From positions 1 to 37,378 of the forward strand of contig JAEWFW010000030.1 in assembly GCA_023388635.1 (NCBI GenBank): a stretch of DNA of 37,378 bases, read 5' to 3'. The notes below the pieces were generated by a model. That model was given only the letters and a program-made list of their open reading frames with translations. It made no database searches and was not told the origin of the DNA. This DNA is from Bacillota bacterium. Its GTDB lineage: Bacteria; Bacillota; Bacilli; Desulfuribacillales; Desulfuribacillaceae. Positions 16,450 through 23,995 of this stretch are shown here, piece by piece; the first letter of the stretch is position 1; each line of letters opens with the position of its first letter. Position numbers and translations under genes: made by a program.

Positions 16450-17306
16450 TTATTCAAACGCTTCTCGATTAGCAAGAGCAAAGCTTTCGAAGGTACCAGG
16501 TTGTTTGCCGGTGAGCTCAAAGAATCCGTCTGTGACATCTTTTGCTGTCCCCATACGCGTCATAAAGTACAGTGCCACTGTTACATTGACATATGCCTTA
16601 TCCAGCTTGCGTTGCTTGATATAATAGCTTCTGTAGCGAAGGAATCCAGGTTTGGCATAGGTGTTTTTCTACCTGTGACCTTGCTTAATATCGCGGCTAC
16701 CTCGTAATAATCAAGCGCTTGCGGTCCGGTTATCGTGTGCGCTGTATTCCGATATTTATCAGGTTGATGAAGTAGTGTAGCTACAGCGAGTCCAACATCC
16801 GCGGCATCAACAAAGCTGGTTTTGCTGTTCCCAGCAGGGATGAAAATTTTGTTTTGTTCCCTTATTTCAGCGGAATGGACTCCCGACACGTTTTGCATAA
16901 AGAATCCAGGTCGTACATGGGCAAATGGCAGACCTGACTTTTCAATGTATTTTTCAATTTTATGATGGGGTGGTATCGTATTATTTTCAATGCCCATTAG
17001 TGATAGAAAAGAGAGCAGCTTGATTCCCACCGCGTTCATTTTATCTATGAAGGGATACAAATCTTCCGGCTTTCCGAGATGCGGGGGACGCATCAGGAAT
17101 ACCCTGTCTACGTCTTTTAATGCGGCGTCGAAGGTAGACTCATCTTTGAAATTAAACTCCACAATATCTACCCTGTTATCGAACATATTTCGTAAGTTAT
17201 TAATCGTCGGTCCTGCTGCAACCACTTGTTCATTCATTTTCAACAATTCTTCCACAACGTATCTGCCTACATTCCCGGAAGCACCGGTTACTAAAATTTT
17301 ACCCAT
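16450..17306 (-). pseudogene. NAD(P)-binding (NmrA-like) oxidoreductase, frameshifted
   Basis: The N-terminus ILVTGASGNVGRYVVEEL is an NAD(P)-binding Rossmann motif, and FVDAADVG is typical of NmrA/SDR-like proteins such as YesF. The frame stops at 16581, but the next frame continues from 16596 to 16450 with 48 residues (starting AYVNVTVALYFMTRMG) that complete the family's C-terminus; the whole would be about 285 aa. A single lost base around 16597-16605 accounts for it. It could be a recent mutation or a sequencing error. The GGAGG SD is intact. If real, the truncated 241-aa form may lack part of the substrate pocket. Confidence 0.75.
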
Positions 17307-17559
17307 TATATTTTTCCTCCGATAAAATCATATTTGCTAGTAGTTGTTTTGCATTGTTGAGATATCGTACGTGAAATTTAAATTGTAAGAAGCATGACCA
17401 TACCTTAGAATTATCAAAATATAATCACGCTTCTTAACTATGTAAACAAATAGTCCATTCTCTAAATGTCTTCGTTCTAAATATCTATATATTGATCTAC
17501 ATCGCTGTTTGCGGCAATTTTTGATTTCTCCTACGATTATATTAATAACGTCAACTTCT

Positions 17560-17688
17560 TTAATCAATCACAGCGTTTAATTCCATAAGAATGTCTAAAC
17601 CCAGCAGACCATTAATGTCACCTTGGGGATCAATAATTCCAAAATCTAATTTTACTTTATTAAGACTGACGATCCGAGAACTATAGCG
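17560..17688 (-). pseudogene. 3' remnant of a retropepsin-like aspartic protease gene
   Basis: On the minus strand about 42 residues end in LGLLGLDILMEL-type sequence (GDINGLLGLDILMELNAVID), the second conserved region of single-domain retropepsin-like proteases. The N-terminal half with the catalytic DTG is missing and no start codon with an SD precedes it. It directly follows the stop of the 17689-17946 gene in the same frame. The stretch 17307-17559 downstream shows no supportable gene. Confidence 0.55.
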
Positions 17689-17946
17689 TCAGCCTGTTTT
17701 ATCATATTGACCTCTAAATCCGAATAAATGTTTAATTTGAATTTCGATTTTTTCTTTGCCTGTATGATATACAAGCATATCGTCTTTTGAGCGAACTAAT
17801 TCTCGAGTTGCTTCTTTCTCATTTTCGAAAACTTGAATGACTGCCATATCATCAACAAAGCGCACTTCATTTTCAATGCGAGATTTTAAAATCTGGAGTT
17901 TTACAAAGCGATTAGGATATAATTTCCGAACTTCATTCCACTGCAT
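17689..17946 (-). CDS. Hypothetical protein (85 aa), retropepsin neighbour type
   Basis: ATG with a strong SD (GGGAGGG, 7-8 bases upstream). The protein starts MQWNEVRKLYPN, has VRFVDDMAVIQVF in the middle and ends in a basic segment. Small proteins of this kind (roughly MxWxEVRxxYPxxFV) commonly precede a retropepsin-like gene in Bacillota, and here a retropepsin remnant follows. Function is unknown; a partner or substrate of the protease is conceivable. It is probably intact, though its neighbour is not. Confidence 0.6.
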   Translation of the reverse strand: MQWNEVRKLYPNRFVKLQILKSRIENEVRFVDDMAVIQVFENEKEATRELVRSKDDMLVYHTGKEKIEIQIKHLFGFRGQYDKTG

Positions 17947-18016
17947 CGTTAGTCCCTCCCAACAAAGAGTTTATAGTTTAATATTAACATTAATGCAAGT
18001 GGTAAGCTATTTTGAG

Positions 18017-18056
18017 ATATACTAACCCTATAACAAAATAATATAACCAAGATTTT
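18017..18056 (+). repeat. 40-bp imperfect direct repeat, copy A
   Basis: Shares 32 of 40 positions with 18623-18662 (for example ATACTAAC then TAACAAAAT then ATAAC then GATTTT). It lies immediately upstream of the DUF2971 remnant. Confidence 0.65.
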
Positions 18057-18058
18057 TA

Positions 18059-18394
18059 TTGATTGATAAACTGTTTGCAGGTGCTTTATTAAAGTATGGA
18101 ATGACATTCAAGAATGAGAGTTTTTCTGAAGAAAAAGAGGTCAGAGTAATACATGGCTATGATCAAGTTGCAGCAGAATCAGATATGTTTGAATATCGAG
18201 TTACTGAAAATGATTTAATATCTTTTATAGAAATTCCATTAGATATTAAAAATGACTATAGACCAATTAAAAAAGTTGTATTAGGACCAAAGTGTCAAGT
18301 ATCTCCTAAGAGCCTGGAACATTTCTTATATCAAAACTTAGGTGTTAATTCAATTGACATTGATATTAGGAAGTCAAATTCAAGCTATAGGTGA
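18059..18394 (+). pseudogene. DUF2971 C-terminal remnant
   Basis: 111 residues matching only the end of DUF2971 proteins: FKNESFSEEKEVRVIHGY (the conserved F..EkEwR block), IKKVVLGPKCQVSP and a C-terminal ending NSSYR. The N-terminal two thirds are absent, and the only start is TTG at 18059 with no SD. It is probably a relic of a larger gene lost on the left side. It is very AT-rich compared with its neighbours, which suggests acquired DNA. The following 18395-18577 contains nothing recognisable. Confidence 0.6.
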
Positions 18395-18577
18395 TAACTT
18401 TAACTCCATCTAACTCGATATAGTTTTGAGGACGAGTAGCAAATTTTATAGGTTGGCGCACCAAAGGAAACGAGAGAGGGCTATGATAATTTGTCGGATA
18501 AATACAATAAGCAATAAAGATTAGTTAAGCTGGATCATAGAGCATAGTTAAAAGTATATATACCTTTGCAAATTTTT

Positions 18578-18602
18578 AAAAATCTCTGCAAGGGGATTTT
18601 TT
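18578..18602 (+). terminator. Terminator after the DUF2971 remnant
   Basis: AAAAATCTC (18578-18586) pairs with GGGATTTTT (18593-18601) around a 6-base loop, with one G-T pair, ending in T's. Confidence 0.6.
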
Positions 18603-18622
18603 GTATTTCCCCGCGATGCTGG

Positions 18623-18662
18623 ACATACTAACTCTGTAACAAAATCCCATAACGGAGATTTT
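18623..18662 (+). repeat. 40-bp imperfect direct repeat, copy B
   Basis: Second copy of the 18017-18056 repeat at an offset of 606 bases. It abuts the SD of the yyaL gene, so it forms that gene's leader. In this copy AAAATCCC-ATAAC-GGAGATTTT can fold into a hairpin with one bulge. Confidence 0.65.
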
Positions 18663-18679
18663 AAAGGAGGTGATGCCCG

Positions 18680-20794
18680 ATGACGACGAACAGACAACCC
18701 AATAGATTAGCACAGGAGAAGTCGCCGTATTTGCTGCAGCATGCCAACAATCCGGTCGACTGGTATCCGTGGTCGGAAGAAGCGTTTGACAAGGCGAAAC
18801 GTGAGAACAAACCGATATTCTTATCTATTGGGTATTCCTGACGTTGGTTACATTAGTCCACTTGTCATTGGTGCCACATAATGTCGAAGGAGAGCTTTGA
18901 AGACACGGAGATCGCCGATTATCTCAATCAGCATTACGTGTCGATTAAAATTGACCGCGAAGAACGACCGGACATTGATCACATTTATATGACAGCGTGC
19001 CAAGCGATGATTGGCAGCGGGGGATGGCCGCTGTCGGTGTTTATGACGGCGGATAAGAAACCGTTTTATATCGGAACGTATTTCCCGCCGCATAGTAAGT
19101 GGGGCAAACCGGGATTTCTCGATGTACTGCAAAAGATTAAAGAAAATTGGCATAACGATTATCAATTGGTGCTACGCGACAGCGAGCAACTGGTTAAAGC
19201 AGTGGAACCACGTTTTACTCGTTTCGAAGCGGGAAAAATTGATGAAAGAATCATTATGCGGGCATATAAACAGTTTGCCGCAGAATACGATGAGAAGTTT
19301 GGCGGCTTTGGAGCGGCACCTAAATTCCCGACACCCCATAGCCTGATGTTTTTACTGCGCTATTGGAAGCAAAGCGGCAACGAAGATGCATTGATGATGG
19401 TCGAGAAGACGCTCGACTGCATGTATCGCGGAGGAATTTATGATCACATCGGATTCGGTTTCGCACGCTATTCTACAGACCAGCAATGGTTAGTACCTCA
19501 TTTTGAGAAAATGCTGTATGACAATGCGCTACTGGCATATGTTTATCTGGAAGCGTACCAAGCGACGCAAAAGGAAGAATATTGCAAAGTGGCGGAGGCG
19601 GTGCTCACCTATGTGATGCGCGACATGGTTGCCCCGCAAGGGGGCTTTTATTCGGCGGAAGATGCGGATTCCGAAGGAATTGAAGGGAACTATTATGTCT
19701 GGACCCCTCAGGAAATTCACGATATTCTCGAATTTGAAGAAGCGGATTTGTTCTGCAAAGTGTATGATATTACAGGCTGTGCCAATTTCGAAAATAAAAG
19801 TATCCCCAATCTGATCCACACGTCACATATTCACATATGCCATGAATTTGGCATATTACGTGAGGAACTCGATGAACGGTTGGAAAATGCAAGAAGCAAG
19901 CTGTTTGCCGCGAGGGAGCAAAGGATCAAGCCCCATAAAGACGATAAAATTCTCACCGGATGGAATGGGCTAATGATTGCCGCCTTTGCGAAGGCATTTC
20001 AGATTCTCAAACGCCCTGCCTATCGGGAAGCGGCGGCACAAGCCATTGAGTGCGTATTGACGAAGCTGCGCCGGCGCCAAGATGGACGTTTGTACGCAAG
20101 GTATCGGGATGGCGAAGCAAAATATTTGGCATATATCGATGATTATGCGTTTTTCATTTGGGGCTTAATTGAACAGTATCAGGCTACATTTGAACCACAG
20201 TATTTGGAATTGGCATTGGAGCTTCGCGAGCAGATGAAGCAGCTATTTTGGGATGAGCAAAATGGCGGGTATTTCTTCTATGGAAGCGACGGAGAGAGTC
20301 TGCTGAGTAGACCGAAGGAAGTCTATGACGGTGCGATCCCTTCGGGTAATTCTGTCGCTGCCTATGTGACGATTCGTTTGGCGAAGATGACTGGCAGACA
20401 GGAGTTGTTAGAGGAAGCGGAAGCATTGATGAAAGCGTTTGCGGGCACAGTCGCCGAATATCCGCGAGCGTACCCATTTTTCCTGATGGCAATTCAATTT
20501 GCCGTCATTCCTACAAAAGAGATTGTCATTGCCGGAGACTCACTGGATATCCAAGCCTTGAAGATGGTCGATGCGATACGGGCGAAATTCTTGCCGGACA
20601 CGGTAGTCGTTTTCTGCCCTCAGGAGCAGGGAAAACAGATGATGGAACGTATGGAGAAGGTAGCACCGTTAGTGCGGGACAAACGTCCTTTGGCAAAGGG
20701 CAAAGCCACCGCCTATATATGCCAGAATCAGACGTGTAAGCTTCCGATTACGGATGCGGAGGAAATGGAGCAGATGCTAAATTCAGAGATATAG
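18680..20794 (+). pseudogene. yyaL: YyaL-type thioredoxin-domain protein, interrupted by 21 bases with two stops
   Basis: The true start is ATG 18680, with SD AAAGGAGGTGA. Residues 1-53 match the family N-terminus (EKSPYLLQHANNPVDW, IFLSIGYS). A TGA (18839) and a TAG (18854) then lie in frame within 21 extra bases (18839-18859), after which the frame resumes exactly with TCHWCH (18860-18877), the thioredoxin-like CxxC motif, and runs to 20794. Without the insert the protein would be 697 aa, the usual length for DUF255/YyaL (thioredoxin-like domain plus six-hairpin glycosidase-like domain). Translation restarting at ATG 18881 gives 637 aa without CxxC. The gene is probably inactive, or makes only the truncated form. 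Confidence 0.85.
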
Positions 20795-20860
20795 TCTGGA
20801 ATCCACTAACGCATGTAATAGGAATGCAATGGCCGTAGAAAAGATAAGAAGTTGGTAATG

Positions 20861-20914
20861 AGATGAATGCGTAGGTAGGGAAATGATCCTTTCTGCGCAT
20901 TCGTCTTATTTTTT
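20861..20914 (+). terminator. Terminator after yyaL
   Basis: AGATGAATGCGTAG (20861-20874) pairs with CTGCGCATTCGTCT (20893-20906) through 14 positions with two G-T pairs, and is followed by TATTTTTT. Confidence 0.75.
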
Positions 20915-20981
20915 GTCTTAAAATTATTATTATATTAAAATTATTTTTAGACAAATGACTGGGCGTTTTTATTTTCCGCAT

Positions 20982-20990
20982 GGTATAATG
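20982..20990 (+). promoter_or_regulatory. Extended -10 promoter of bacteriohemerythrin gene
   Basis: TGGTATAAT (20982-20990) is a perfect extended -10 element 58 bases before the GTG start; no good -35 box is seen. Confidence 0.5.
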
Positions 20991-21047
20991 AACATAAATA
21001 GTTTGCAAAAGATGTGAGAGCATCCATTAAGAAGGGGAGGCGATTTC

Positions 21048-21446
21048 GTGTTTGTATGGAATGACGACCTGCTTACGGGCAATCGGGTCATAGACGATCA
21101 GCATAGAGAGATATTTGAAAAGCTGGATAGTATCCTTAAAATATCGGAGGATCATTCAAAGCGGCAGGAGATTATTAAAGTATTTGAATTTTTGGCACAC
21201 TATGTATACCATCATTTCCACTGTGAAGAAGAATTGATGAAAGAGCATAATTACGATGGATATGAATTACATGCCGAGGATCATTTGCGATTTACTAGGA
21301 AAATCAGTCAATTGGCGATTCAGTTGAAAGAGCACGGCGCGACATCGGAATTCGTCACGCAATTGAAAGTTGTTTTTATCGAGTTGCTTGTCGAACATAT
21401 TGATGAAATGGATAAAAAATTTGCCCGATACCTCAAAACGATATAG
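21048..21446 (+). CDS. Bacteriohemerythrin (132 aa)
   Basis: A single four-helix hemerythrin domain, usual length. The di-iron ligand pattern is complete: the His in DDQH (19), His in HYVYHHFHCEE (55/56) with a following Glu, His at 75 and 79, then His-Asp in EHIDEMD near 117-122. It binds O2 reversibly at a non-haem di-iron centre in the cytoplasm and may store, carry or sense oxygen. GTG is the start, with GGGGAGG 7 bases upstream. A second hemerythrin domain is fused to a chemoreceptor at 26942-28594. It is followed after 37 bases by a Cys-rich mini-protein gene. Confidence 0.92.
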   Translation: MFVWNDDLLTGNRVIDDQHREIFEKLDSILKISEDHSKRQEIIKVFEFLAHYVYHHFHCEEELMKEHNYDGYELHAEDHLRFTRKISQLAIQLKEHGATSEFVTQLKVVFIELLVEHIDEMDKKFARYLKTI

Positions 21447-21483
21447 GTAGCCAGAGGTTCGGAGGAGCCGGGGGGGACTTACA

Positions 21484-21663
21484 ATGGGAGAGAAGAAACT
21501 GGAAGGGAAAGTATTGTGTAAACTCTGCAAAGACGATTGTCTGAAAAAGTGCTTCGATGAATATTCAGAATTAGTCAGTGAACCCAAATACATATGCAAA
21601 AAATGTGGCAGGGCTGCAAGGAAAGCCAAGAATCTATGCAAACCGGAAAAGATCGCAAAATAA
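21484..21663 (+). CDS. Cys-rich mini-protein (59 aa), putative zinc-binding
   Basis: ATG with a G-rich SD (GGAGGAGCC...GGGGGG). The 59-aa product contains CKLC, DDCLKKC, ICKKCGRAA and a lone late Cys: at least two CxxC pairs plus a CxxxC, with a strongly basic composition (KAKNLCKPEKIAK). This is a zinc-ribbon-like layout. It lies 37 bases after bacteriohemerythrin and 52 before the patatin gene, same strand. It may be a regulator or metal-handling protein (inference); no named family is recognised. Confidence 0.7.
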   Translation: MGEKKLEGKVLCKLCKDDCLKKCFDEYSELVSEPKYICKKCGRAARKAKNLCKPEKIAK

Positions 21664-21715
21664 CACAAGATAAAGTAAAGTAGCGAGCAATAGCAACAAA
21701 GCGGGAGGTATTGGT

Positions 21716-22579
21716 ATGGACACAGGACTGATTCTTGAAGGTGGAGGGCTGCGAGGCGTCTTTACCGGAGGGATATTGGAGTTTTTTATGGAAAAGGACC
21801 TGTACTTCCCTTATGTGGTAGGTGTGTCGGCAGGTGCGTGCAATGCGACATCGTATTTGTCTCGGCAAAGAGGCAGAAATAAGCAGGTGACAATCGGGTA
21901 CATACGGGATCCTAGATACTATAGCTACTCAAATATTTTTAAAGGAAAAGATATTCTCGGCATGGATTTTCTGTTTGATGAGATACCGAAGCGTTTGTGT
22001 CCGCTGGATTTTGAGACTTTCAGAAATAGCAAAGAGAAGTTTATCATTGTCACAACTGACTGTGAGACCGGTCAGGCAGTTTATTTTAATAAAAACGAAT
22101 TTCAGGATGACGATGAATATGCGCTTGTTGTGCGCGCATCCAGCAGCTTGCCGTTTATGACGACGGCAGTGTCGTTGCGCGGATACACGCTGCTTGACGG
22201 CGGAATTGCCGATTCGATACCGATTCGCAAGGCGCAGCAAGATGGAATGCGTAAGAATGTTGTGCTGCTGACGAGGGAACGGGGATACCGTAAATCGGTT
22301 TCGAACATGGGGCGAGGCAGACAATGGATGCTGAAAAAAATGTATGGTCAATATCCGAAGCTGATCGAAGCTATCGTAAACAGAAGTCAGATGTACAATG
22401 AGACATTGGAGTATATAGAAGCCCTCGAAGACGCAGGTGAAATTTTAGTCATCCGTCCACAGGAGCCTGTTAAGGTGAAACGAATTGAGCGTGATATCAG
22501 AAAATTGGAAGCTTTGTACGATCAAGGCTATCAATTGGCAAAACAAATGTATCCCCAAATTATAGAATATATGACGTAA
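21716..22579 (+). CDS. Patatin-like phospholipase
   Basis: 287 aa. It has the patatin catalytic set: oxyanion loop GGGLRG (9-14), nucleophile Ser38 in GVSAG (the GxSxG elbow), and catalytic Asp161 in DGG-IADS. These are lipid acyl hydrolases of the RssA/YchK type, probably cytoplasmic or peripheral on the membrane; the lipid substrate is unknown. The SD is GGGAGG, 8 bases before the ATG. The final third is a basic helical domain with no motif I recognise. Confidence 0.9.
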   Translation: MDTGLILEGGGLRGVFTGGILEFFMEKDLYFPYVVGVSAGACNATSYLSRQRGRNKQVTIGYIRDPRYYSYSNIFKGKDILGMDFLFDEIPKRLCPLDFETFRNSKEKFIIVTTDCETGQAVYFNKNEFQDDDEYALVVRASSSLPFMTTAVSLRGYTLLDGGIADSIPIRKAQQDGMRKNVVLLTRERGYRKSVSNMGRGRQWMLKKMYGQYPKLIEAIVNRSQMYNETLEYIEALEDAGEILVIRPQEPVKVKRIERDIRKLEALYDQGYQLAKQMYPQIIEYMT

Positions 22580-22656
22580 TTTTGAGTATATCCTATGTAG
22601 CAGAGCAAGAGGCTAGCAGGATACTGCGATCTGGGAAATATTCATGATACTATAAT

Positions 22657-22685
22657 TTGACAAATACCATAGGTGATTGAATAAT
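22657..22685 (+). promoter_or_regulatory. Sigma-A promoter of ytxHG
   Basis: TTGACA (22657-22662), 17-bp spacer, AATAAT (22680-22685); consensus -35 and good -10, 52 bases before ytxH. Confidence 0.7.
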
Positions 22686-22737
22686 AGTAGATATAAGACT
22701 GATAGTTAAGAGACTATAATTTTAGGGAGGAATACAT

Positions 22738-23136
22738 ATGGGATTGAAAGATTTGTTGTTGGCAGGACAAGAGAAGCGGTTGCGGGAGAAGAGACAGGAA
22801 GCGTATAAGAATATTACGGTTGGAGCGAGTGTAGGATTAGCAATTGGCACTGTTCTTGGCGTACTTTTCGCGCCTAAGTCAGGCAAGGAAACTCGTAATG
22901 ATATCGCCGTAAAAGCGAAGGAAGCGGTTGATGTGACGAAAGAGCAAGTAGAAGAAGCGAAAGTGAAAATTACACAGTTCGTCGATGAACAAAAAGAGCG
23001 CTTATCTTCCATAAAGGCGGAGAAATTAAGTGAAGCAGCGGTAGCCCTGGACAACGCCGCAGATAAGCTTGAAGAAGCGGCAGAAAAGCAAAGTGCTAAG
23101 GTATCAGGTAAGCAGGCGCCTGTCAAAGAAGCGTAG
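22738..23136 (+). CDS. ytxH: YtxH-domain protein
   Basis: 132 aa. One N-terminal membrane segment with glycine-rich sequence (GASVGLAIGTVLGVLFAPKSG, ending in the family's LFAPKSGxE motif, about residues 29-50), then a long Lys/Glu/Ala helix resembling LEA-type coils. YtxH proteins are membrane-anchored and linked to general stress in Bacillus; molecular function is unsettled. The SD GGGAGG lies 7 bases upstream. It forms an operon with the next gene, 10 bases apart. Confidence 0.88.
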   Translation: MGLKDLLLAGQEKRLREKRQEAYKNITVGASVGLAIGTVLGVLFAPKSGKETRNDIAVKAKEAVDVTKEQVEEAKVKITQFVDEQKERLSSIKAEKLSEAAVALDNAADKLEEAAEKQSAKVSGKQAPVKEA

Positions 23137-23146
23137 GTGATTGTAT

Positions 23147-23530
23147 ATGACAATCACTATATCGTTAGTCGATATTGGTTATTTCGTTTTATTTCTTCTT
23201 TTGGCAGTAGTACTTGTGTACGCAGGAATTGCCTTTTATCGTCTGGCGCAGATTTTAAAGCGTGTCGATGTATTCTTGGAGAAGAATAGTACAAATCTTG
23301 ATCGTACGGTCGGTACGATTCCGGAGATTCTCGATAATGTCAATGGGACGAGTGAAATCGTTCTGCAGGCAGTCGATAAGGCGGATATGGCAATCGATTC
23401 CATTGGAGCGAGCGTGAGTGAAACAGCCGCCAGTCTGCGCCAAGGAGCCGCCGGCGTCACAGGATATGTACACGCAATTGTGGAAATCATTCAAGCAGTG
23501 CGTGGCATAATTTCCGGACTAAAGAAATAG
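23147..23530 (+). CDS. ytxG: DUF948 / YtxG-like membrane protein
   Basis: The ATG at 23147 is chosen (SD AGGTGA, 6 bases upstream) over an in-frame TTG at 23141. 127 aa with one N-terminal membrane helix (LVDIGYFVLFLLLAVVLVYAG), then an amphipathic coiled-coil region (LKRVDVFLEKNSTNLDRT) typical of DUF948. The pair YtxH-YtxG occurs together in Bacillales, in either order; the two products probably interact at the membrane. No terminator is obvious in 23531-23682. Confidence 0.85.
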   Translation: MTITISLVDIGYFVLFLLLAVVLVYAGIAFYRLAQILKRVDVFLEKNSTNLDRTVGTIPEILDNVNGTSEIVLQAVDKADMAIDSIGASVSETAASLRQGAAGVTGYVHAIVEIIQAVRGIISGLKK

Positions 23531-23682
23531 AGACAAGGTGAAAATACTAGGCACCGGGTGAAAGAAATAGAAGTCTAGTAAAATTAGGTGGATTTTTGTT
23601 GAAAGCAGACTCTTTGCTTATTGTTCTTGTGATACGCGTCGCATATCCTATATATAAAGGGCAATAGGTAGGAGGTGCAGAG

Positions 23683-23871
23683 ATGAGTTGGTTGGAAGGA
23701 ATCTCTTATCTATGGAAAAGAATTTTCGGATATGCGGCAGATGACGGGGAGGAACAGTTTGACGACCAATTATTATATCAGCAAATGGCCGATGATGAAA
23801 TTGTCGAATTGGAACTCAGTGAACAGTTGATAGAAATGATGCTCGAACAATATAAAAAGACAAATCCTTAG
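23683..23871 (+). CDS. Acidic hypothetical protein (62 aa)
   Basis: ATG with SD AGGAGGTG about 6 bases upstream. The 62-aa product has an aromatic basic N-terminus (WLEGISYLWKRIFGY), then a very acidic body (DDGEEQFDDQ, DDEIVELELSEQLIEMMLEQ). The N-terminal amphipathic helix could touch membrane (inference). No family is recognised. It is transcribed alone and closed by a strong terminator. Confidence 0.65.
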   Translation: MSWLEGISYLWKRIFGYAADDGEEQFDDQLLYQQMADDEIVELELSEQLIEMMLEQYKKTNP

Positions 23872-23872
23872 T

Positions 23873-23904
23873 AGAAGTTCTTCGATGTAAGAACTTCTTT
23901 TTTT
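23873..23904 (+). terminator. Intrinsic terminator
   Basis: AGAAGTTCTT (23873-23882) and AAGAACTTCT (23889-23898) form a perfect 10-bp stem with a 6-base loop, followed by a run of T's. Confidence 0.92.
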
Positions 23905-23934
23905 GTATCGTATATATCACTAGGCGGAACTATC

Positions 23935-23943
23935 TGTTATAAT
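23935..23943 (+). promoter_or_regulatory. Extended -10 promoter of the LytS/LytTR operon
   Basis: TGTTATAAT (23935-23943) has a perfect -10 with extended TG; the -35 is poor. It lies 53 bases before the kinase start. Confidence 0.5.
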
Positions 23944-23995
23944 ACAGTGAGGGTGTACTTTAACAAATCATAAATTATCGGCATGGGAATGATAG

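Noticed and set aside
16393..16707. Plus-strand ORFs of 104 and 61 aa
   Set aside because: Antisense to the frameshifted oxidoreductase, whose restored frame explains the sequence.
17337..17567. 76-aa minus-strand ORF downstream of the retropepsin remnant
   Set aside because: TTG start overlapping the remnant's stop, no SD, low-complexity Ile/Arg/Tyr composition and no family resemblance.
18839..18841. TGA before the thioredoxin motif as selenocysteine codon
   Set aside because: A TAG stop follows five codons later in the same frame, the inserted residues are not family sequence, and the normal CxxC is present downstream.
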